Part shown: positions 41,837 to 51,323 of the stretch, in pieces
Numbering within the stretch: position 1 is the first letter of the stretch
Layout: every line of letters begins with the position of its first letter
NCBI GenBank assembly: GCA_004193285.1
Contig: SECP01000037.1
Span: 1 to 64,000, forward strand
Reading direction: 5' to 3'
Source of the DNA: Myxococcales bacterium
Lineage (GTDB): Bacteria > Myxococcota_A > Polyangia > Polyangiales > Polyangiaceae
Length of the DNA: 64,000 nt
The notes under the pieces: model-generated
Told to the model about the DNA's origin: nothing
Database searches by the model: none
The model's input: the letters and a program-made list of their open reading frames with translations, nothing else
Position numbers and translations under genes: made by a program

Positions 41837-42832
41837 ATGGCCGATCCTCGGGGAATTGTGAGGCGTTGGCGACACTATCCCGCTCGAGCCGACACTAGTC
41901 TTCGACACTTGCTGATTCCCTTCGCCTTCGCGCTGACCCAACTCGTGGAGGGCGAAACGTGCCCTGCGCCGGGAGACGTCGAGCGACGCGTTCGCGCGAT
42001 TCTGCATCTTTCCGATGAGCAGATGCTGAGCGAGACCTTCCTCGCGGAGCGGCGCGAGGCGGGGTTGTTCGTGGAGCTGCGCGGCGCCGACTCCACGTCC
42101 ATCGGCGAGCGGTTGCTGCCCAGCGAAGGTAGCTGTGACGAGCTGGCGCAGGCCGCTGCCGTCGTGCTCAGCGCTTGGCTCACTGACGTGCATCCGGACT
42201 TTGCGCTGGACGTCCCTGCCGCCTCTCCGCCCACCGAAACCCCGGCGCCGCCCTCTCCGCCGCCGCCCTCTCCGCCGCCGCCCTCTCCGCCGCGCGTCAC
42301 CGTGCCGCTTCGAGCCGAGCGCGCGCCGCGCCTCGCGCTCACCAGGTACCGCTTCGAAATGGAGGTGGGGGCGGGAGCCGGGATTGCAGACGGCAGGTGG
42401 ACGTTGGCTGGCTCAGTGGCCGCGGCGGTGGTTCCGGGCTCCGGCCTGGGGGCTCGCTCCACGGTCCTGGTGGACACCGCACGCCGTGAGCCGCTCGGAG
42501 GTGGCTCGGTAACTTGGCGGCGCTGGCCGGTTTCGCTCGGTCCGGTGCTGCGGTTCAACGCCAACGGCGTCGTTTACGATGTGTCTTTGGCGCCGGCCTT
42601 GGTCTGGCTGCGCGTCGCGGGCGCGGATTTCGAGCCGAACCGCAGCCGTAATGCCTTCACGTGGGCAGGGGTCGGCGAGGTGCGGGCGGCGAGCCGCGGA
42701 AGATTCGGCTGGTTTGCTGCGCTGCAGGGTCAGGCCTACCTGGTTGATTCGAGCGCCTACGTGGGCGGGGACGAGTACCAACTCCCCCGCTTTGCTTTGA
42801 CGTTGTGGGCGGGAGCGCGGCTGGCGCCATGA
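41837..42832 (+). CDS. Probable outer-membrane beta-barrel protein
   Basis: 331 aa. A weak signal-like N-terminus (LLIPFAFALTQLVEGETC), a helical domain to about residue 125 (VLSAWLTDVH), a Pro-Ser repeat linker (three PPSPP units, from the DNA repeat at 42248), then strand-rich sequence (YRFEMEVGAGAGIADGRWTL; VVYDVSLAPALVWLRVAG; FGWFAALQGQAYLVDSS; LPRFALTLWAGARLAP) typical of a barrel. It is the first of four genes ending with an ECF sigma factor and its membrane partner. The start is uncertain. Confidence 0.7.
   Translation: MADPRGIVRRWRHYPARADTSLRHLLIPFAFALTQLVEGETCPAPGDVERRVRAILHLSDEQMLSETFLAERREAGLFVELRGADSTSIGERLLPSEGSCDELAQAAAVVLSAWLTDVHPDFALDVPAASPPTETPAPPSPPPPSPPPPSPPRVTVPLRAERAPRLALTRYRFEMEVGAGAGIADGRWTLAGSVAAAVVPGSGLGARSTVLVDTARREPLGGGSVTWRRWPVSLGPVLRFNANGVVYDVSLAPALVWLRVAGADFEPNRSRNAFTWAGVGEVRAASRGRFGWFAALQGQAYLVDSSAYVGGDEYQLPRFALTLWAGARLAP
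42248..42292 (+). repeat. Three perfect 15-bp tandem copies
   Basis: CCGCCCTCTCCGCCG three times without mismatch, encoding a Pro-Ser linker. Perfect copies of a five-codon unit suggest recent expansion by slippage. Confidence 0.85.
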
Positions 42833-42872
42833 GCCTGAAAGGTTTCCGGCCCCCGTGACACGTACGAGGGAA

Positions 42873-44039
42873 ATGAAGACGGTATCTCTGGTGGGTTTAG
42901 GGGCTTTGCTCGGCGGAGTGATCGCTTGCTCGGGTCGCTACGAAGTAGGCGGCGAGGCAGGCGCTGGTGGCGAGGGGGCTGGTCGCGCCGCAGGCGGCAG
43001 CGCCACCGCGATGGGAAGCGGAGGTTTGGCAGGAGGTCGGGCGAGCAGCGGCGGGTTCGGTGGGGGCGGTCCTGAAGCGGGCTGGTCCAGTACGGATGCG
43101 ACCGCTTGTGAGCCCGAGTCTGCTCCGCCGCCCCTCCTCGGCGACCTCGTGGAACCCGAGGTGGTATGGCAGCGCGTCACGCGCCTCATCGAGGGGGAGG
43201 GCGCGCCACCGCCCTCGAACCTTCCGACCCTAACGACGTATGCTTGGGCGGGTGACGTCGTGACGCAGGCCTTCGCGCGGGCGCGCTTGCAAGGCTCCGC
43301 TCCCGGCGCGTTGTCTTGGCTGAGCTACTGGTTGTTCCGCACGCCGGCCGTGCCTGAGCCCGCGCTCGAGGCGGACTGGTCGACGGCGCTCCTCGATGAC
43401 AGCCCGGTTCTGGAGCGGCTGATGCTCGAGCCGGTGGCCATGAACCGGCAAGGCGTCTTCGCCGAGCGCGCCTGGCTCCTTGGGCATTCTTCCATCTCGT
43501 CGCGTGGAGCCGGCATCTTCTCGCGCGTCTTCGGTCGTGAAGTACCAGCGTCGCCGGTGAATGCCCCCGCTACGCAACCTTCCGAAGAGCTGACGCGGCG
43601 TCAGGAGCTGCGCGTCGTGCTCGACGCGAACGTGGCTTGCGCGGCGTGCCACGCGTTGATGGATGATCTCGGCTATGCCTACGGGCACTTCGACGAGCTC
43701 GGGGAGTATGAAGAGAGCGAAGACGGGCTCCCCATCGACACCAGCGGCCGCCTTGGCTGGCTTTCTGACGGCACTGGCCCCGAGCCGGCCCTCTTCGAGT
43801 TTGCCGATCAGCAGGAGCTAGGGCTAGCGGTGGCGGAGTCCTGTGAAGCCAGGAAAGGAGTCGCGGTGTCCTTCGCGCGGGCCGCGCTCGGCCTCGAAGG
43901 CGTCCCCCAGGAAGCGCAGTTTTCGCTGACGTCGCCCCACGAAGCGCGCCTAGAACAGGCGTTTCTCTACAGCGACACTCGTAGCTACGAGGATCTGGTT
44001 CGCGCCTACGCGCAGAGCCCGCTCGTGCTCCAGCGCTAG
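42873..44039 (+). CDS. Lipoprotein with a DUF1588/DUF1585-like domain
   Basis: 388 aa from ATG 42873 (a GTG at 42855 is less likely). Lipobox VIACS (Cys 19), a Gly/Ala-rich linker (about 25-70), then a domain ending in the DUF1588/1585 pattern: RQELRVVLDANVACAACHALMDDLGYAYGHFDELGEY, read in parts, with ACAACH being a c-type haem-like CxxCH, and DTSGRLGW. In planctomycetes and myxobacteria these domains occur in large secreted cytochrome-like proteins. Here the protein is a shortened version. The sigma gene starts 4 bp later. Confidence 0.78.
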   Translation: MKTVSLVGLGALLGGVIACSGRYEVGGEAGAGGEGAGRAAGGSATAMGSGGLAGGRASSGGFGGGGPEAGWSSTDATACEPESAPPPLLGDLVEPEVVWQRVTRLIEGEGAPPPSNLPTLTTYAWAGDVVTQAFARARLQGSAPGALSWLSYWLFRTPAVPEPALEADWSTALLDDSPVLERLMLEPVAMNRQGVFAERAWLLGHSSISSRGAGIFSRVFGREVPASPVNAPATQPSEELTRRQELRVVLDANVACAACHALMDDLGYAYGHFDELGEYEESEDGLPIDTSGRLGWLSDGTGPEPALFEFADQQELGLAVAESCEARKGVAVSFARAALGLEGVPQEAQFSLTSPHEARLEQAFLYSDTRSYEDLVRAYAQSPLVLQR

Positions 44040-44042
44040 CGC

Positions 44043-44663
44043 GTGACGAAGCGCAGAATGCACCCGCTCGGTACCACCATCCCGCTCGACGCCGAGCTCG
44101 ACCGGAGGTCTCCGCTGGAGCTGGAGGACGTCTACCGCGAGCATGCGGCGGCCGTCTCCCGGTGGGTGCGGCGCTTGTGGGGCCCCGCCCGCGCTTCCGG
44201 AACCGTGGACGACGAAGACTTGCTGCACGAAATCTTCCTCATCGTGCAGCGGCAGTTGGCGAGCTTCCGCGGTGAGGCGGCTCTCACGACCTGGCTCTAC
44301 GCGATCACGGTTCGGGTCGTCACCGCGCGTCGGAGGAAGGAACGGTGGCGGCAATTGATTTGGCGCCGCGCCGCGCCGGAGCTCGCGGCCGAGCCTAGCG
44401 ACGCGGCCTCGGCCGAGCACGCCCGTGCCGAAACGTCGCGAATGGTGTACGCGCTCCTCGATACGCTCAAGGAGCGTGACCGCACCCTACTCATCCTGTT
44501 CGAGCTCGAGCAGCTCCCCGGGGCGGAGGTTGCCGCGATCCTTGGCATTCCCGAGAAGAACCTGTGGGTCGCGCTGAGCCGCGCGCGAGCCCGCCTCAAG
44601 AAGGCATTCGAGAGCCGCTATGACGATGGCAAGAGCGAAGGAGTATCGCATGGCGACCTTTGA
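44043..44663 (+). CDS. ECF-type RNA polymerase sigma factor
   Basis: 206 aa, GTG start. Region 2 (about 30-100: LEDVYREHAAAVSRWVRRL, DDEDLLHEIFLIVQRQL, FRGEAALTTWLYAITVRVV) and region 4 (about 140-190: LLDTLKERDRTLLILFELEQLPGAEVAAILGIPEKNLWVALSRARARLK, with its helix-turn-helix) are clear. The helix-rich spacer is normal. It overlaps the next gene by 14 bases. It probably controls its own cluster in answer to an envelope signal. Confidence 0.93.
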   Translation: MTKRRMHPLGTTIPLDAELDRRSPLELEDVYREHAAAVSRWVRRLWGPARASGTVDDEDLLHEIFLIVQRQLASFRGEAALTTWLYAITVRVVTARRRKERWRQLIWRRAAPELAAEPSDAASAEHARAETSRMVYALLDTLKERDRTLLILFELEQLPGAEVAAILGIPEKNLWVALSRARARLKKAFESRYDDGKSEGVSHGDL

Positions 44664-45558
44664 GCCTTGGGCGAGGGGCGCGGGTCAGACCGCGGAGGAG
44701 CAGCGGCTGGGCCGCTTGTTCGAGGCAGTGGCCGAGCCGCAGGCGTTGAACGACGCAGCGCGCGAACGCGTGAGGCGCCGCCTGTACGCTCGGGAACGGC
44801 GCAAGCGAGGGCTCTTGCTCGTGCGCTTGGTCGCGGTGGGGGTCGTGATCGGTATCGCCTGCGCCGCAGCCGCGCAGTGGGCCGCGCAGCGCGCGCTCGG
44901 CCCGGCGTCGCGACACGCTCACGCCGGCGCCGCGACGCCGCGGACCCTGTCCCCGCAGCCCGTGCTCCCTGCGCGCCCGGCGATGACCGCCACGCCGCCC
45001 GCATCCACGTCCTCTTCGGTCGAGCCCATCGAGCGAATGCGGCCCCGCTCCCCGGCCGCGGCGAGCTCGACGCTGACGCAAAGCTCGCGATTGGGGCTCG
45101 AGGCGAGCTCACTGGAAGGGGCGCTCAAAATTCTACGACGCGGCGAAGGCGAGCGTGCGCTCGAGGCGCTCGATCGGCACCTGCTCGCCTTTCCCGGGGG
45201 CGCACTGGAGCTAGAGGCGCGGGTCGCGCGGCTGGACGCCGAATTGATGCTCGGTCATCGACAAGCGGCGCGGCGGACGCTGGCGCTGCTGCCGCTCGAC
45301 AGAGTGGGGCGGAAACAAGAGCTGCGCCTCATCCGCGCCGAGCTCACGGCCGACGATGATTGTCGTCTCGCGCTGACGGACTTTCAGGCGTTGAACGAAC
45401 AAACCCTGCCGAGCGCGTGGGCGGAGCGCGCGCTGTTCGGGCGCGGCGCGTGCTTGAGCAAGCTCGGAGACCACGCCGGCGCGGAGCGTGACTTCGCGCT
45501 GTACCTCGAGCGGTTCCCCAGTGGTCGCTTCGCCGCGCAGCTGCGTGCCCGCCACTGA
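44650..45558 (+). CDS. Membrane protein partner of the sigma factor (anti-sigma candidate)
   Basis: 302 aa from ATG 44650 with GGAG 6 nt upstream. A cytoplasmic N-terminus of about 55 residues, one membrane helix (LLLVRLVAVGVVIGIACAAAA), a Ser/Pro-rich linker, and a TPR-like periplasmic domain (LEGALKILRRGEGERALEALDRHLLAFPGG; KLGDHAGAERDFALYLERFPSG). Genes overlapping ECF sigma genes with this layout are commonly anti-sigma factors, but no zinc-binding HxxxCxxC motif is present. The TPR domain could sense partner proteins such as the giant TPR protein that follows. Confidence 0.8.
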   Translation: MATFEPWARGAGQTAEEQRLGRLFEAVAEPQALNDAARERVRRRLYARERRKRGLLLVRLVAVGVVIGIACAAAAQWAAQRALGPASRHAHAGAATPRTLSPQPVLPARPAMTATPPASTSSSVEPIERMRPRSPAAASSTLTQSSRLGLEASSLEGALKILRRGEGERALEALDRHLLAFPGGALELEARVARLDAELMLGHRQAARRTLALLPLDRVGRKQELRLIRAELTADDDCRLALTDFQALNEQTLPSAWAERALFGRGACLSKLGDHAGAERDFALYLERFPSGRFAAQLRARH

Positions 45559-45646
45559 GCCGTGTGCCACCCGCACCTACCGCGGCGCGGCGCGCTCGCG
45601 GCGGGCTTTTCGCAGTCCCGCCCGGAGCTAGCTTGGCCGGGCGCTA

Positions 45647-45675
45647 TTGATGGCCAGCCGGGGGCCGTCTATCTT
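45647..45675 (+). promoter_or_regulatory. Possible promoter for the giant TPR gene
   Basis: TTGATG (45647-45652, 4 of 6) and TATCTT (45670-45675, 4 of 6) with a 17-bp spacer. The ATG at 45685 is only 9 nt past the -10 box, so a transcript from here would be leaderless or nearly so. Weak match. Confidence 0.25.
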
Positions 45676-45684
45676 GCGGCGTTG

Positions 45685-48600
45685 ATGCGCCTCGTCGCTC
45701 TCGTCTCGACCGTGGGGCTTTCCTTGCTCGGAGCCTCCGCAAAGCCTGCTCGAGCGGCCGAGGGCGCCGTCGCTCCCACCGCGGCGAGCGAGTCCGCCCG
45801 TATCAAGCCCGCCGCCGAGCGCAGCTTGGCCGGCGCGGAGCGCCCCACCATCAAAAAGAAGGCCGAGCAAAAAGCGCAAGCGACGCGCGGAGCCCGGGTC
45901 AGCCTGCAGATCCCGGAGCGCCTCCGCAAGCTGCTCGCCGCCAAGATCGACCGCCGCATCGAGCGCAACATCTCGCAGAGCAAGCAGCTCCGCGTCGAGG
46001 CGATGGGGCTCTTGCACAAGTTCATCGAAGAGTCCCCCTCCGACACCCCGGAGATGCCGGAGGCGCTCCTCCGCATGGGGGAGCTCGAATGGGAGGAAGG
46101 CCGGGACAAGTTCCTGGAAGACTTCAAGCGGTGGGAAAAGACTCCCGCCGATCAACGGAGCGAGCCGCCGACCCCCAACTACGCCAAGCCGCGCGCGCGG
46201 TTCTTGCGAGTGCTCAAGACCTACAAGTCGTTTCCTCAGTACGACCTCGCCCTTTACGTCGACGGTTTCCTGGCGAACGAAGAAGGCAAGTTCGGCGAAG
46301 CGGTCGGCCGCTTCAACAAGATCATCGAGTGGTTTCCGAAGAGCCGTTTCATTCCGGACGCTCACATGGTCCGGGCCGAGTACGAGTTCACGAAAGAAGC
46401 TCCAAACTACGAGGTAGCGTACCGAGAGTACGAGGAGGTCCTGAAGTACGAGGATACGGACCTCTACGACCTGGCGCTGTTCAAGAGCGCGTGGACCCTG
46501 TGGCGGCTCGGCCGCAGTGAAGAGGCGGCTCAGCGCTTCCTGAAGGTTTTCCAGGCGACGGAGGTGGGGGCACGCAACAAGGGGAAGAGCCGGGCGGAGC
46601 TGGACGAGCTGCAGCAGGAGGCGCTCAAGAACCTGGTCGCCGTGTTCGTGGAAGACGAAAAGAACAGCGCCGAGGACATGTTCAAGTTCTTGGTGAAGGC
46701 GGGCGGCGACAAGTTCGCTGGGCGCATCGTCCGAGCGCTGGCGGAGGCGTTCTACGAACAGTCGCACTACGAGCGCGGCATCGAGGCGTACCGCTTGCTG
46801 CTCAAGCTCGAGCCCACGAGCCCCGAGGGCAACGACTACATGCTGCGCATCGCGCAGGGCCACTCGACGCTCGAGGCCTGGAAAGAGCTGGAGAGTGACT
46901 ACAAGCTGGTCGTGAAAGAATACGTGGCGCCCGTTCAAACCCCCGGCAAGCCGGCGGCCAAGGCGTCCGGCTGGGTGCAGGTCCAGTCCGCGGGGACGCT
47001 GGCCGCCGCAGAAAAAGCCGCAGAAAAGCAGATGCGAGAGGACGCAGTCGGCCTCCACGCCAAGGCTCAAGCGGACAAGACGAGCAAGGGCGAATACCAG
47101 GCCGCCGCGGCGCTCTACCAAGTGTACTTGTCGCGCTTCGGCAAGCGGCCCGAGGCGTACGAGGTCAACTACAACCTCGGCGAGATCAACTTTTACCACC
47201 TGAACAACGCGGCGGGCTCGGCGGAGGCGTACCTCGCCGCGGTGCGGATGAACCCGAAGGGCTCGCTCTCGCGCACTGCGCTCTACAATGCGCTCGCCGC
47301 GCTCGAGGTGGCGCGCGCGGCCGAGTTCGAAGCGGTGAAGGCCGCCGGTAAAAAGCAGGAAGAATCCCCCACCGATCGCACCCTGACGGAGGCGATGGAG
47401 CTGTACATCAAGACTTACCCCACCGACAAGCAGATCCCCGAGCTGCTGTTTCGGCAAGGCAAGCTCTACTACGACTACCAAGTGTACGACCCGGCGGTGC
47501 GGCAGTGGGGCCTCTTGCTGGAGAAGTACCCGCGCGACCGCTACGCGGCCGGCGCGGGCGAGCTCATTCTGGACTCTTTCAACAAGAGCGAGGACTACGC
47601 CAACATCGAGACTTGGGCGCGGCGCCTCAAGAGCGCGCCGTCGTTTCAGAGCCCGGAGCAGCAAGCTCGGCTCAATGGCCTCATCGTGGGCGCCGTGTTC
47701 AAGCTCGGGGAGAGCTTTGCCAAGAAAGGGGAGCACGGCAGAGCCGCGGAGGCCTACCTACGCGCGGCCAAGGAATTCCCCAAGGAGCCGCGCTCCGCGC
47801 AGGCCGCGGTCAACGCGGAGGTCGAGGCGCGTCGCGCCGCGGACCTGGGGACGCTCGCCGCAGCCGCGAAGATCCTGGTCGACAACCATCGACAACGGGA
47901 CGAAGCGGCAGAGGGGGTCTGGATCGCCGCCACCACGTACCAGGAAGTGGGGCTCTTCAGCGAAGCGGCGAGCTACCACGCCGTGCTCACCGACAGTTGG
48001 CCGAAGAACCAGCACCACAAGGACGCCGCTTACAATGCGGTCCTGCTTCGCACGACGGTCGGCGAGCACGACAAGGCCATCGAGAGCGGCCAAAAATTCA
48101 AGAAGTACTACCCGCGTGACGAGAGCGCGGACGAAGTCACCTTCTTGATGGGCAAGGCTCACGAGAAGGCCAACAAGCGCGCCGAGGCCGCCGCGCTCTA
48201 CGACTCCTATTCGCGCAGCGCGCGCAGCGTGAGCAGCCAAATCGAGGCGCTGGTGCGCCTCGCGACCGTGAAGGCGGACGACGACCGACAGAGCGGCGCC
48301 GCGCTGGACCGCGCGATGTCCCTCTACAAGGCGCGGAAAAACGCGGTAGACGACCGGGGCAAGTACTACGCAGCGAAGGCTCGCTACATGCAGGGCGAGA
48401 TCGTCCTCAAGAAGTTCCAAGACGTCAAAATCGAAGGCGACGTCAAGCAGCTGAAGGAGCGCTTGAAGAAAAAGGCGGAGCTGCTGAAGAAAGCGGCGGA
48501 GACCTTCCTTTCCACGGCCGAGATAGGCGCGGCGGAGTGGACCACGGCCGCGCTCTACCAGATCGGCGTCACGTACGAGTCCTTCTCCAAGGCTCTCCTG

Positions 48601-48969
48601 AGCTCACCGCCTCCCGAGAGCCTCAGCGCGGCCGAGAAGGAGCTCTACCAACAATCGATCGACGAGTTCGTGGTGCCCATCGAGGAGCGCAGCCTGGAGG
48701 CCTACGAAAGCGGCTGGCAAAAGGCGATCGAGCTCGGCATCTTCAACTCGTGGACGGCGAAGATGCGCGAGGCGCTCGGGCGCCTGAACTCGGAGCTGTA
48801 CCCGCCGCTGAAGGAGCAAGGCTTCGAGATCCGGTCTCAGGGCGCGGGCCAGCTGCCACCGCTCATCGACGCGACGCGCCGCAACACCGCTGGTCGTAGC
48901 GACAAGTTCCTGCTCCCCGCTAGTGACGCCAAGCCCAAGCCGGAAGCGAAGAAAGAGGACAAAAAATGA
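45685..48969 (+). CDS. Giant exported TPR protein
   Basis: 1094 aa from ATG 45685 (the frame is open back to 45562 without coding character). Signal peptide ending KPARAAE (about residue 25). The rest is nearly all helix pairs of TPR type: YDLALYVDGFLANEEGKFGEAVGRFNKIIEWFP, read in parts, and AAALYQVYLSRFGKRPEAYEVNYNLGEI, VFKLGESFAKKGEHGRAAEAYLRAA, with a charged C-terminal tail. Such repeats make long interaction scaffolds. It overlaps the TPR lipoprotein gene by 4 bases (ATGA). The two may be part of an envelope complex; a motility-related role as in M. xanthus Agl/Glt TPR proteins is possible but unproven. Confidence 0.88.
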   Translation: MRLVALVSTVGLSLLGASAKPARAAEGAVAPTAASESARIKPAAERSLAGAERPTIKKKAEQKAQATRGARVSLQIPERLRKLLAAKIDRRIERNISQSKQLRVEAMGLLHKFIEESPSDTPEMPEALLRMGELEWEEGRDKFLEDFKRWEKTPADQRSEPPTPNYAKPRARFLRVLKTYKSFPQYDLALYVDGFLANEEGKFGEAVGRFNKIIEWFPKSRFIPDAHMVRAEYEFTKEAPNYEVAYREYEEVLKYEDTDLYDLALFKSAWTLWRLGRSEEAAQRFLKVFQATEVGARNKGKSRAELDELQQEALKNLVAVFVEDEKNSAEDMFKFLVKAGGDKFAGRIVRALAEAFYEQSHYERGIEAYRLLLKLEPTSPEGNDYMLRIAQGHSTLEAWKELESDYKLVVKEYVAPVQTPGKPAAKASGWVQVQSAGTLAAAEKAAEKQMREDAVGLHAKAQADKTSKGEYQAAAALYQVYLSRFGKRPEAYEVNYNLGEINFYHLNNAAGSAEAYLAAVRMNPKGSLSRTALYNALAALEVARAAEFEAVKAAGKKQEESPTDRTLTEAMELYIKTYPTDKQIPELLFRQGKLYYDYQVYDPAVRQWGLLLEKYPRDRYAAGAGELILDSFNKSEDYANIETWARRLKSAPSFQSPEQQARLNGLIVGAVFKLGESFAKKGEHGRAAEAYLRAAKEFPKEPRSAQAAVNAEVEARRAADLGTLAAAAKILVDNHRQRDEAAEGVWIAATTYQEVGLFSEAASYHAVLTDSWPKNQHHKDAAYNAVLLRTTVGEHDKAIESGQKFKKYYPRDESADEVTFLMGKAHEKANKRAEAAALYDSYSRSARSVSSQIEALVRLATVKADDDRQSGAALDRAMSLYKARKNAVDDRGKYYAAKARYMQGEIVLKKFQDVKIEGDVKQLKERLKKKAELLKKAAETFLSTAEIGAAEWTTAALYQIGVTYESFSKALLSSPPPESLSAAEKELYQQSIDEFVVPIEERSLEAYESGWQKAIELGIFNSWTAKMREALGRLNSELYPPLKEQGFEIRSQGAGQLPPLIDATRRNTAGRSDKFLLPASDAKPKPEAKKEDKK

Positions 48970-50066
48970 GAGCCTTCGTCCTCGCGGTTTGCTTGCTCGG
49001 AGCCGCGTGCGCCGCCAAGCCGCAAAAGGCTACCGCGCCCACGCTCGCACCCGCCAACCCGGTGGCGCTCGGTAAGATGGTGCAGGGGGTCCAGGCCGCG
49101 AAGGACGCGTCGGGGAAAGAGCGGGCCATCGGCTTGCTGGAGGAAGCGGTCAAGGCGGACGCCGGCCTTTGGGAAGCTCACTACAACTTGGGCGTGCTCC
49201 TCGCGGACAAGGGAGACCTCGCTTCCGCCGAGCGTCACCTGACGACCGCAGAGCAGCTCGCACCCAACGCGGAAGACGTAGCGCTGGCGTTGTCCGAGGT
49301 GAGGCGCCGGCGCGGAGATACGCAGGGCGCCGTCGACGCGCTGTCGGCGTTCGTGAAGGAGAGCCCGGGGGCCAGCTACGCGCCGGTGGCGCTCATCGGA
49401 GCCCTTCGTGAAAATGGCAAGGTGGACCAAGCCATCGCGCAGGCGCAGGACGTGCTGGTGCGCCGCTCCGCCGATCCACGCGCCCTCGCCGAGCTGGCGC
49501 TCTCCTACCTCGCGAAGGGCGAGCTGGACACCGCCCAGCTGCTCAGCGAAGAGGCGCTCAAGGCCGACACGAAGAGCGCGGTCGCCGAACGCACCGCCGG
49601 GCTCATTGCCCTCAAACAGGGCGATGACGCGGTCGCCTTTCGTCATTTCGCGCGCGCCAGTGAGCTCGACCCGAAGGACACCACCGCGCGACTCAATGTC
49701 GCTACGGTGCTGCTGCAGGCCGGCGTGTACGACAAGGCCGCCGAGCAATTCCGAGTCGCTTTGGAGACGGAGCCGGACAACACCTCCGCGGCATTGGGGC
49801 TCGCCGCAGCGCGTCGTGGCCAGGGCAAGCGGGACGAGTCGGCGCCGTTCTTGGAAGCCGAAAAGCTCATCAAGGGCGTGCTGGAGCGCGAGCCCAAGAA
49901 TCTGGACGCGACCTACAACCTGGCGGTCTTGTACGCAGATTTCTTGAAGCGCCCGGCGGAAGCCTCACCCCTCTATCAGCGGTTTCTCGACCAAGCCCCG
50001 AAGGCGCATCCGGCTCGCGCGGAGGCGGAGCGGGCGCTCGCAGCCCTTGCCAATCAGAAGAAGTAG
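48966..50066 (+). CDS. TPR lipoprotein
   Basis: 366 aa. Lipobox LLGAAC (Cys 15). At least seven TPR units (YNLGVLLADKGDLASAERHLTTAEQLAPN; ALSYLAKGELDTAQLLSEEALKAD; TVLLQAGVYDKAAEQFRVALETEPDN; TYNLAVLYADFLKRPAEASPLYQRFLD) span residues 45-360. It is translationally coupled to the giant TPR gene and followed after 57 bp by the VKOR fusion. Lipidated TPR proteins often act as assembly factors on the outer or inner membrane; similar lipoproteins (AglT/GltE type) occur in gliding machines, but sequence alone does not prove that. Confidence 0.88.
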   Translation: MRAFVLAVCLLGAACAAKPQKATAPTLAPANPVALGKMVQGVQAAKDASGKERAIGLLEEAVKADAGLWEAHYNLGVLLADKGDLASAERHLTTAEQLAPNAEDVALALSEVRRRRGDTQGAVDALSAFVKESPGASYAPVALIGALRENGKVDQAIAQAQDVLVRRSADPRALAELALSYLAKGELDTAQLLSEEALKADTKSAVAERTAGLIALKQGDDAVAFRHFARASELDPKDTTARLNVATVLLQAGVYDKAAEQFRVALETEPDNTSAALGLAAARRGQGKRDESAPFLEAEKLIKGVLEREPKNLDATYNLAVLYADFLKRPAEASPLYQRFLDQAPKAHPARAEAERALAALANQKK

Positions 50067-50123
50067 GCGGGGCGGCTAGCCCGATTTGCGGCCAATCCGG
50101 GGCCCTGTGTTACGGTACCCGCG

Positions 50124-51323
50124 ATGTTTTCTCGTGGTTCCAAGGCCCCCGCCGCGATTTCGCTCGCGGCCTCCGCGCTCGGCCTGCTTTTTTCGTCGAA
50201 TTCGACGTCCGACTACGCCGCCCACCTCGACCGGCGCCTGCACAACGTGCACTGCAGCTTCATTCCCGGCGCGGCCGCGACGTCCGAGGCGGAGCCCTGC
50301 CGGGTGGCGATGTACAGCCCGTTCTCGGCTCTGCTGAAGGATCAGTACTGGGGCGGGATCCCGATCTCTCTCTTCGCCTTGGGCGCGTTTTGCTTCTTCG
50401 CCGCGTTCTCCCTGTACTTGCTCTTGGCGAGCGAGCGGGTGTCGCGGCGAACCTGGGCGTTCTTCGGCCTCGTCGGGTCGGCGCCGCTGCTGGTCTCCCT
50501 GCTGATGCTCACCATCTCGCTCACGCAGCTGGGCCAGCTTTGCAAGACTTGCGTTGGCATCTACCTGTCCTCCGCGCTCCTCGCGTTCGGCGCCATCACC
50601 GGCTGGCTCTCGACCCGGGCTGACTCCAGCCGGCCCCAACTCTCGCTCGCGCTGGTCGCGGTTTGGCTCGTGGCGCTCGGCTCTACCACCCTCGTGCCCG
50701 CGGTCGTTTACGCGGCCACCGCGCCGGACCAGCGCCCGTACATCACCCAGTGCGGTGAGCTGAAGCAGACGAAGATCAAAGGGGACAACCCGGTGAAGAT
50801 TCACGGCACCCGCCCGGTGCAGCCGACGTTGCTCTTCGAAGACCCCCTGTGCCCTACGTGCAAGGCCTTCCACGACCGCCTCGTGACCGAGAACGTGATC
50901 GAGAAGCTGGATATCGAGCTCGTGCTATTCCCCTTGGATAGCGAGTGCAATTGGATGCTCGACCAGCCTCTCCACCCGGGCGCGTGCATCGTCTCCAAAG
51001 CGGTTTTGTGTGGAGAAGGCAACTCGCGCCAGGTTCTGGAGTGGGCGTACGCCGAGCAGGAGTACCTGACGCGGGCCGGCAAGGCCGGTGAGGGCGTGCT
51101 CCGGGCCGCGATCAAGCAAAGGTGGGGGGAGGGTCTGCTGCGCTGCGTGGACGACAAGAAGACCGACGTCCGCCTCAACAACCACCTGCATTTCGCGTCC
51201 GAGAACAACATCCCGGTGTCCACCCCGCAGATGTATCTGGGGAAGCGTCGCGTGTGTGACGAAGACACGGACTTGGGTCTGCGCTTCACCCTTTCCCAGC
51301 TCGCGCCGGAGGTCCTCAAATGA
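50124..51323 (+). CDS. VKOR-thioredoxin fusion (disulfide-forming protein)
   Basis: 399 aa. N-terminal VKOR domain of four to five membrane helices with C44, C59 and the quinone-site pair C140-x2-C143 (LCKTC), plus the conserved Ser/Phe-Ser loop (YSPFSALL). A C-terminal thioredoxin-like domain has C243-x2-C246 (CPTCKAFH) and several extra cysteines. Such fusions oxidise periplasmic thiols and pass electrons to quinone, replacing DsbB plus DsbA. The gene starts an operon with the next two genes (ATGA overlap). The adjacent TlpA-like lipoprotein supports a redox module. Confidence 0.9.
   Translation: MFSRGSKAPAAISLAASALGLLFSSNSTSDYAAHLDRRLHNVHCSFIPGAAATSEAEPCRVAMYSPFSALLKDQYWGGIPISLFALGAFCFFAAFSLYLLLASERVSRRTWAFFGLVGSAPLLVSLLMLTISLTQLGQLCKTCVGIYLSSALLAFGAITGWLSTRADSSRPQLSLALVAVWLVALGSTTLVPAVVYAATAPDQRPYITQCGELKQTKIKGDNPVKIHGTRPVQPTLLFEDPLCPTCKAFHDRLVTENVIEKLDIELVLFPLDSECNWMLDQPLHPGACIVSKAVLCGEGNSRQVLEWAYAEQEYLTRAGKAGEGVLRAAIKQRWGEGLLRCVDDKKTDVRLNNHLHFASENNIPVSTPQMYLGKRRVCDEDTDLGLRFTLSQLAPEVLK

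Noticed and set aside
45600..45622. Inverted repeat GGCGGG...CCCGCC as a terminator after the anti-sigma gene
   Set aside because: Only a 6-bp stem with an 11-nt loop; the T-run is inside the loop, not after the stem.
45628..47736. 702-codon open frame opposite the giant TPR gene
   Set aside because: Leu/Arg/Val-rich shadow; the plus strand has signal peptide and TPR helices.
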